Assembly (NCBI GenBank): GCA_013054445.1
Contig: JAAMPI010000098.1
Location: 1-64,000 of the forward strand
Length of the DNA: 64,000 nt
Reading direction: 5' to 3'
From: Cudoniella acicularis
Taxonomy: Eukaryota > Ascomycota > Leotiomycetes > Helotiales > Helotiaceae
The notes under the pieces: generated by a model
Seen by the model: only the letters and a program-made list of their open reading frames with translations
What the model was told of the DNA's origin: nothing
Database searches by the model: none
Translations under genes and position numbers: made by a program
Shown: positions 56,682-64,000 of the stretch, one piece after another
How the letters are laid out: every line of letters begins with the position of its first letter
How positions within the stretch are numbered: the first letter of the stretch is position 1

Positions 56682-59318
56682 TCAGAATTGTTGCGGATAC
56701 ATCGGTTGGCTGTAATCGAAGCCGATTTGATCCATGCCGCCGTATGGATATGGATCTAGTATTTTTTGTCAGTGTGTGTATAATGGGGAGAGTATGTATG
56801 AAGTACCCCAGAATATGGAATCGAATAAGTCCATTGGGGACATGTTTAATGTTTGGTCAATGAGTTGAGGTGAGGCCATGCCGAGAGGTTGGGGCTGTGC
56901 CATCATTTGTTGGGAATAATCTAGCCTGGAAGGTGTTAGAAACAAGTTTGGGAGATGGGAGAAAACTTACGGAGGTAGCAATCCATTCTGCATGGAAGCC
57001 ATAGCAATAGCAGCGTTGTGCTGCTGCTCAAATTGCGTTTGATCCTGTGTTGGAAACGGTTGAGTCTCTAAACCATTTCCAGGCTTTCCTTCCACAACCC
57101 AACCATGATCGTATATATTTTTCAAAGCCGTAAGCGCGCGTGACAATGGCCCACTTAGTTCAATGTCTTTCTCCGACTGTGGCAAATGCGCCGAGGTTTG
57201 ATCTCTCGCAGCTGTTGTTGATAATGCTGAAATTAAATCGCCCTGCAATTGCCTCACTTCAGGGTCTGTTTTCGTTTCACCCAATATCCCCAGAAGCACG
57301 GCTGATGATAGGCCGTGGTAAGTGAAAGCCCAAGATCGAGTCGGAATTACACTCAATGAGTGCATCTTGAGGTACATCCGGACAGTCTCCGCCAGATTTT
57401 GCTTGCATTTCTCGGCTAGCAAGCTTTTTTGTGCAGCATCAATGCCGATGCTATCCCCACGGCGCAGAGCAGGTCGACATAATACCGACACGACAAAAGA
57501 TGTATGGAGTCGAATTGCATAGTATTGCAACCAATCTTGCACTTCCCTGCAAGCATCCTTTTGCCTTAATCGTGGTTGTACTTGTTGTCGAATATTTTCT
57601 ACTTCAAGCGAGTGCTTTATTATCTGATCGAAGTTGGGAGGGGCGCTGCTATCATTGTTGACGCCCTCGAGAATCTTTTGGCATAGACGGTACATTGCCT
57701 CCGTGTAAGACCAACCATCGGTCATGGCAGATGGTCCCAAAGGCAATTCGCATCGTGTCATGGTTGCAATCGGAGAACGATCGAATGAAAGAGAGAGTAA
57801 ACTATCTTGCCACACGATGGTCCACCTGCACAGATCAGTACGTTTGGCCAAGTCAATACAAGTAATACTTACCATAGCTTTCTTCTAGGTAGATCATTTG
57901 CTGTTGGTTGAGTGATGCGAGCAGTTTCACTTGGTCCTCGGTGAAGGCCAAGTGCTTGAGCGAGCCTGCAAGTGAGACCTATCAAAGCCCAAGATGCCTC
58001 AGCTTTCATGTCGTTTGCCAAAACGAATCCTAAAATTAGAAGCGCTTGAAGTGATTCAAGTGATGGGCGTATTAAAAAGTTAGAAAGCCGTAAGCAGTGA
58101 AAGGATGTTTGCACTGTTGATATTTATCAGCGAAAGTGGGAGATAATTAATAGGAGACCAACCAAAGGCTTGAGAAGCAGCAACCCTTTTGTGATATGAT
58201 AGCTCTGTATAATTAGATGCGACGGCAAGAACCGCAAACAGCATTCCAAGCCATGCAGAAGAAACCCCTTTCCCACCACTGGTAGGTTGTTTCGAACTGA
58301 CACCGCGGTCCTCGAGATAGATGCATAACTTTGACTCGAAGTCTTCCACGTCTATGAGAAGGCCCCAGAAAGGTTGTACAATTTGTTTATAAATTTGGAA
58401 GGTTCTATGAATAGTTAGTTGAATGCTTGGAAGCCTTGGAAGGAAAACTCGTGAGCAAGGAAAGCAAGACCTACTTGAGAACATCTCTGTCAGAAGGGAG
58501 AGCGGCGGCAATATCTAGCCGAATCTTGTCCATGTGTTCTTTAGACATAAATGGATATGGCGCAGTGGATATTTGCAGGCCTAAAATTGGCATGATATCC
58601 TTTCTAATAACATCTTGCTCTCCATCGCCTTCAGGTTGACCCGCTCGTGTTTCTTCACTTAAGAAAGCAGCAATACTGTTTTGGCCAAGGTAACGCGATT
58701 CGTTTGTTCCATCCTCGTCTGCCACGACATTAGTACTGAGTCATTGTAAAGATCCCGGTAAGTCTTCGCTGCACCAGTGATGAGAGGTTTCGGCTTCACG
58801 ATAACGAGAAGGGATGAATACACTTGCATGTGTAATAAAACTTTCATACCCAACTCCGAGGGTTCGCCGGAGAATAGATGATAAGATGTCGGGTAATAAC
58901 TCTCGGGAATCAAAGTGCTTACCATTCGTTCTTGGCCACCGATCCTCTTCTTTCCTCGAGGAGCCTTCACTTCCAGGAGAGCGTGGTCTTTTGATACCAG
59001 CCACGGACCCGGTAGTAGCTTTGACAGCATTTTGCTTTGGATTGTACGAGCACAAGCCAGCGTGATCTCTCTTTACACAATTTTCACACGGATGCTTGTT
59101 GTCACACTTCACCTTGCGCTGTCTGCACGGCCAGCAAGCAGTTCCTATGCGCCAAGTCAGTTCATAATGACAGACTCTGACGATGACAAGTCACAAGTGA
59201 GGGGTCGTAAGTGTACCGTGTACGTACCGTAGCGCACCTTTCGATGCGAATGGATGATGCGATTAGCTTCATCCGGGGTAAGCTGGGGATCAATTGCATC
59301 GTGGGTCCCATCAGCCAT
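56682..59318 (-). CDS. Zn2Cys6 transcription factor with fungal-specific TF domain
   Basis: Eight exons on the minus strand: 59318-59228, 59144-58923, 58718-58475, 58404-58163, 58113-57873, 57825-56971, 56925-56807 and 56755-56682, 695 residues. The spliced N-terminus has the binuclear zinc cluster ACWPCRQRKVKCDNKHPCEN then CVKRDHAGLC (Cys at 34, 37, 44, 50, 53, 62; spacing 2-6-5-2-8). The middle homology region includes PILGLQISTAPYPFMSKEHM, FQIYKQIVQPFWGLLIDVED, SNYTELSYHKRVAASQAF, FHCLRLSNFLIRPSLESLQ, DMKAEASWALIGLTCRLAQ, and RRKLWWTIVWQDSLLSLSFD. The C-terminus is Gln/Met/Pro-rich and Tyr-rich (DPYPYGGMDQIGFDYSQPMY), a likely activation region. Exon 2-3 is the least certain join: I used GTAAGC..CAG with a TACTAAT branch site, but a GTATGA donor 58 bases further on is possible. 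Target genes are unknown. Confidence 0.88.
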
Positions 59319-60715
59319 TGTGCAAACAGAGTCAGAGGCAGTCTCAAAGCGCTCGAGTAGTCTCAGGGTTGGTGTCTGGTCGCGATCGCGGTTGGAGAAG
59401 AGTCGGAAAGCTCGGGATTGTTCGGAGTGTTCATTGAATTCGTTGATGCAAATCGCCCGCAAAATGGGCATGCTCGTGCTCGGTAGCTGGATTAAGTGGG
59501 GAAACGGGATCACGTGCAGGCTTGGCTGGTGGGAGAAGCGGGGCGGGGCGGGACTAAAGAGGTTGGATTTTCAAACTTTCATCAAAAATCATCAGAATCA
59601 TCGAATTGAGAGGAACAGCAGATGCCGCGCTTTAATGGGCCAACAATTGCTATCCACGTTACGCCCTCGGCGTGCACCTAGGCAGTTCTAAAAGCGTACC
59701 TCCCTTGGTTGCTTTGACCAGACGAGTGGAAGGGTCGAGTCCCATTGGCTGCATAGCGCCCAAGTCTATCAATTGAGGGGTATCAAGGCTTCACGTCGGA
59801 TGGTCGATGGATAAATCTCACCTCGCCAGCGCGAGGGGATACTTTCTTCCGGGAATGTGCTGAGTAGAGGCTTCTATTTCTTGGGACGGCCCTCTGTCAA
59901 GTCTTGTGCAGTTTTACCAGCATTTGGCCATGGAACTGTGCTCGAACTGTGGTAATCTTACAATATGGTTACACGGCGCTTGAGATATTTGAATCATTTG
60001 GCAGCAAAACCGGCCTCCCTATTCCCGCTGGCATTCCCGTTCCCGCTGCACCTGCTGTCACATTGGTATGAAGCACGTGATATCAGCGCAAAACTGGTCT
60101 CGTGCCAGCGAGCTTCGATTTAGATAGGCTGCAGGTGTTTCAATCCTTGAGCTTTGGGCTGACTGCATGCCCTCAAACCTGACTGATGTAGTCCACGGAA
60201 AGCTCTTCGAGGGTAGAGGTAGGTAGGCACACGGACATAATCAAAGTTGTATGCTGTGCCTGGATTCGGCTAGTTAGAAACTCCGATTGAGACCCGTCGG
60301 TCATCTAATTGAGAGCCCAAAATAGCACTTTTGGTCGAGTTCGAATTCTTGGATCAAGAAGACTTCTCATCACGTGGAACCCCTGCTCCTTCTTTTTTCG
60401 ATTTCCTGGGCGTGCAACTGGCTGTCTCTCATTGGCTAAGCGAGCGCCCCTCCCGGCTGTGTCTCAACTTCAAAATTGACAACACCCCGTCTCAAACTCG
60501 CCGTTTGCTCACTTTATATCGGTGAATCATCCCTGACACTACTTTTCCAGTTCAACTTCATTCGTGCTGCGGTTCAAGCTCAAGTTCAGCAACGCCTCTA
60601 TTCTGAAACCTACCTTCATTCCATCTCTATCCAGCTCTTTCCAGCCCTGCCAACTTATTTGGAGGCAAACCAACTTCATAACACTGAAGAACGCACATTT
60701 CTTCAAACTCTAGCC
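59319..60715. promoter_or_regulatory. divergent upstream region of the Zn2Cys6 factor and metacaspase
   Basis: 1.4 kb between divergent starts. No other gene is seen. The 240 bases before the metacaspase ATG are open in its frame but contain no ATG, so they are read as 5' UTR. Confidence 0.4.
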
Positions 60716-62026
60716 ATGCCTCGCAAGAAGGCCCTCATTATCGGTATCAACTATACTGGCTCTAAGCACCAACTTAATGGCTGCATCAACGATGCCTTGA
60801 ATTGCCGCGAGTATTTGGTGCGAGAGCGTGGCTTCGGTGCGACACCGCACGACATGGTTCTGATGACCGATCATCCTGACAACCGCGGAACTCCATTTGA
60901 ACCAACCGGTGCAAATATGACGGCGGTCAGTTAAGTCGCCATCGAAATCTTGACGTAGACATACTGACCACACTTCACGAGCCAGGCTTTTCACTGGCTG
61001 ATTTCGGGCAACCAACCAGGCGATTCCCTTTGGCTCTCCTATTCAGGCCACGGAGGTGCGATATGTCTCTTCGGTTATTTGAAATTTCTAACGTTTAAAC
61101 AGGCCAAGTAAAAGATCCCGACGGAGATCGTGACTCTGGGTAAGGACCACTAGGATTTACCAACATCATATTGTTAACCTGGGATCAGTTACGATGACAC
61201 CATCTGTCCATTGGATTTCGAGTCCAAAGGACAACTTGACAGTGACACTGTTAGTGGCAATTTCGTCTATTTAGCAGACTCGAATTGCTGATGTGCCCCA
61301 GCTTCACAGAGTCCTCATCTCACCGATGAATCCCCGTGTCCGTCTCACCATTCTTTTTGATTGCTGCCACAGCGGTTCTGCAGTTGAACTCCCTTTCATG
61401 TACCGCCCGGACTCCCAAGGCCGGATCAATCTGGTGGACCAGGCGAAACAAGGAATGTCTCTCGCCACTCAGGCCTACAACTTACTCCACGGTGGTTTTA
61501 GCGCTGCGAAAATCAATGATGCCCGCGCTTTGATCACTGCAGGGAAGTCTTGGTTTGCCTCATTGAACGTTGGTCCCCCACAGGCCCATAATGAGAGTGG
61601 TTTAGGTGAAGAGCATTTTATCGAAGACTGGAAGAATGAAGGAAAGGATGTTTGGATGTTTAGCGGTTGCGCAGATAGCCAGACGAGCGCCGACACAAGT
61701 ATCGCTGGTGCTGCAACAGGTAAAATTCTTGTTGGTTTTGGATTACGTCCTGCTGACTTTATTCTAGGCGCCATGTCCCATGCTTTTATCAAGACGCTCC
61801 GTGCGGACCCTAATCAATCCTATGTACAGGTAAACACTACCTCATTCCTGATATCAATTCGTCTAAACTCTTCTAGGTCCTTCAAAATACTCGCCTAGAA
61901 CTCGCACAAAAGTACCAACAGATTCCACAATTGTCCGTTGGCGGCGAGTACGATCTAAGCCAGAAGGTTTACGTAAGTTTTTCTGGGACTTGTGTTCAAC
62001 CATTAGCTAACCTGACTCAGATCTGA
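60716..62026 (+). CDS. metacaspase (type I core), calcium-dependent cysteine protease
   Basis: Eight exons: 60716-60925, 60986-61055, 61103-61139, 61189-61249, 61302-61719, 61768-61829, 61877-61972 and 62021-62026, 319 residues. The p20-like domain starts at once (ALIIGINYTGSKHQLNGCIN), with catalytic His 92 in WLSYSGHGGQVKDPDGDRDS and catalytic Cys 148 in LTILFDCCHSGSAVELPF. The calcium-site-type stretch DSGYDDTICPLD is built across an intron. The p10-like part has VWMFSGCADSQTSADTS, AGAATGAMSHAFIKTLRADP and QLSVGGEYDLSQKVYI at the end. Metacaspases cleave after Lys/Arg and take part in cell death, ageing and aggregate clearance. The Pro/Gln-rich prodomain usual in fungal type I enzymes is not found. 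The final 48-nt intron is in frame, so an unspliced form would add 16 residues. Confidence 0.92.
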
Positions 62027-62304
62027 GCTGTGAATAATTTCATCAAGCGAATGGCCTGAGCTTTTCGCATTTACCGTTGTTTTACGTGACCATGATTAGA
62101 TGAGCAACGTCTGAGGACGATAACAATGCAAGGTTTCCCAAACATTCACAATGCCTCACCACTGTTTTCTCGAAGTCGTGCAAGTATATAGTTCTGCCAG
62201 CATTCCCTCTTTGTCTATCTTTTTTCTCTCCCCTCTACATACAAACACAATCATCTTGCTTTGCCTTACATCAGCAATCATACTAAACAGCACCAGTTTC
62301 TGGA

Positions 62305-63406
62305 ATGGCTCCCAACAGCCATCACCACTCCGAGACCAAAGCGCCTCCCCCCAACGCACCAGGCAGGGATCTCGACAAAGAGCTCGCAAACATGACTTTC
62401 AAGGCCAAAGCACACAATGCGGGACCAGCAGCCCCAAGTTCCAGTCGCTATCAACAGTCATCGTCGACACCAAAGCATGCTAAGACCGCAGCGGCTCTCT
62501 TAAGCGATAATACCCGCACCACTATTGAGGGTATGGTTCCTAGTCCCAAGACGGGCGAATCGACAAAACATGCGCGTGCGAAGACCGCGGCGGCGCTCTT
62601 GGGGGATAATACGCGTACGATTATTGAGGGTATGGTTCCTAGTCCTAAGGCATCTCGACCTGGCGAATCGTCAAGATCCAAACAGGGCCAACCGCTACCC
62701 AAGGCCAATACTACCACTTCAGATCTTCGCAACCTAGCCCCAAAAGACAAATACAAGAGCAGGCAGCAGACCTACCCGGATCATACAAACATTGGCTCGG
62801 CCCCAGCATCAAAGATTTCTCTTCCTACATATGAGGAGGCTACGGGTTCCGGACAGACCTCTTGGGCAGATAACCGGAGTGACTTCACCGCGGAAAATTC
62901 TGAAAATTGGGAGAACGAAGATGGAGACTTATACAAGCTCTGACGATTTTACAGGTTCTGGTGATTACACGTCCCCCAACGGTCCCGAAACTCCTTCCGG
63001 ATCCAAACACCAATCATACGAAGAATGGCTGGAAACTCCAGAAGCTGCCAATCACAAAGCAATCAAGAAAGCCAACGAGGAGAAAAGGCGGAGACAATTA
63101 AGGGAAATCACTGGAGAGAGCAAATCGTTCTTGAAAGATCCCACCTTCAGCCCATCCGGGTCTTCTTCCCTCAACGACCGATTCGAATCAAACACATCCT
63201 TGAAAAATGACCCTCTCAGCAAATACGGCTCTTCTTCTCTCAACCCAGGAAACTACGGCCTCGTCGCTAGTCAACTACCTCCTTCGACGACCCGGTCACT
63301 TTCTTCTCCTTCGTCTGTTGATCACGCTTTAGATAGGCTCGAGAATTCTATGTCGAGAGGTTGGCAGGATATCAATGATGCTCTTGATAATCTTGAAAGG
63401 AGTTGA
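62305..63406 (+). CDS. disordered Ser/Pro/Lys-rich protein with an internal repeat, function unknown
   Basis: Two exons, 62305-62878 and 62955-63406, 341 residues. The two overlapping reading frames are joined by a GTGACT..ACAG intron (76 nt) with a CTCTGAC branch site, which removes both the stop of the first frame and the overlap. The N-terminal half has two copies of a ~30-residue unit: KTAAALLSDNTRTTIEGMVP (62480-62560) and KTAAALLGDNTRTIIEGMVP (62582-62660). A PTYEEATG PPxY-like motif follows. The C-terminal half is polar (SYEEWLETPEAANHKAIKKA, then a Lys/Arg coiled coil) and ends RGWQDINDALDNLERS, a short amphipathic helix. I do not recognise the family. It follows the metacaspase by 278 bases in the same orientation, which need not mean a shared function. 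Confidence 0.7.
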
Positions 63407-64000
63407 AGGTGAAGGCGGTGGTGAATGGAAAGGGGGAGTAGATTGGTCTGGAGGATAGGGTAGAGCTTTTTGCTGGATGAATGAGAGTTTAGAGGGATTT
63501 CTTTTGGTGGGGTCGATGTTGTGGTTTATACGGGGGTGAGGGGGGAATTGCTTTTTAGAGAGGGTGGACTTGGCTTGGACTGCGGATTCAACACAATAGA
63601 TTAAGGCGGGAGGCTCATTTTCTAGAGTGGCCTAGGATTGGGTATTCAGTTTATATGTCGTACGTGGAATGCAGTTTTTTGGAAATCATGTCTGGAGAAG
63701 TTCCTATGTTTGGTGGAAGTGTTTGCTGCAATGTAAAATAGCATTTCCAATGATTCGCAACTCTCCACAGAGTCGGATCGGATATTCATTTACTACCTAC
63801 TATATCTGGAAGTTGATGAACTCAACTCAACTAGAATAAAATATTTCCTTGATGCTATTTTGATGTCGTCTTGGGTGATGTGTAGGGATTCTGGTAGGCG
63901 AGGGCTGGAGAGAAGGCGACAGAGGTAGAGGCAGGGGGTGGTGTTGTATATAATTGCTATTCTGTCGTGACATTTTCGTTTGTTCGTTTGAAATATTTCG
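63407..64000. other. 3' flank and intergenic to window end
   Basis: 594 bases, G-rich on the left, no gene recognised. Confidence 0.35.

Noticed and set aside
60300..60360. possible tRNA T-loop (GAGTTCGAATTC)
   Set aside because: No acceptor or anticodon stem can be folded around it.
62792..63406. separate gene overlapping the disordered protein in another frame
   Set aside because: A GT..AG intron with a branch site joins both frames into one protein, which is simpler than overlapping genes.

Overview
The window is nuclear DNA of a filamentous ascomycete (Pezizomycotina; the protein set looks most like Leotiomycetes, but that placement is a judgement from memory). Evidence: most genes are split by many short introns (about 45-90 nt, GT..AG, with CTAAC/CTGAC-type branch sites); fungus-specific families are present (KTR mannosyltransferase, Zn2Cys6 regulator, HET domain, purine nucleoside permease, BRE4-like membrane protein, SUR1-type GT32); there are no operons. 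I rebuilt exon structures by matching splice sites to reading frames, and every intact model below sums to a whole number of codons.

Layout. 1-23.7 kb is mostly conserved housekeeping sequence: the 3' end of a Mon2-like gene, a mitochondrial medium-chain reductase, a U1-type zinc-finger splicing protein divergent from a mitochondrial stomatin-like protein, HIR1, a KTR mannosyltransferase, a purine nucleoside permease, a decayed TPR gene with a tandem duplication beside it, a small histone-H1-like gene with cell-cycle-type sites in its introns, a 2-oxodicarboxylate carrier divergent from the DNA2 helicase/nuclease. 24.5-31 kb is accessory: a decayed acidic low-complexity gene, a broken HET-like gene and 3.4 kb without genes. 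31-37 kb holds a BRE4-like membrane protein divergent from a Sir2 deacetylase.

38.5-48.7 kb is a second accessory block: a broken PNP-NACHT-ankyrin (NLR-type) gene that collides tail-to-tail with a truncated secreted hydrolase-like gene, an intact MFS sugar transporter, and a HET-domain gene whose 5' half is broken. 49-64 kb holds a Nudix hydrolase, a GT32 sphingolipid mannosyltransferase, a 3.9 kb gene-poor AT-rich stretch, a Zn2Cys6 regulator divergent from a metacaspase, and a disordered repeat protein.

The housekeeping genes do not form one pathway. HIR1, DNA2, the H1-like protein and Sir2 all act on chromatin or replication. The accessory genes share a theme of non-self recognition and programmed cell death (NLR, two HET-type genes, a TPR relic, a metacaspase), but most recognition genes are damaged. 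I see no tRNA, rRNA, CRISPR array or intact transposon.
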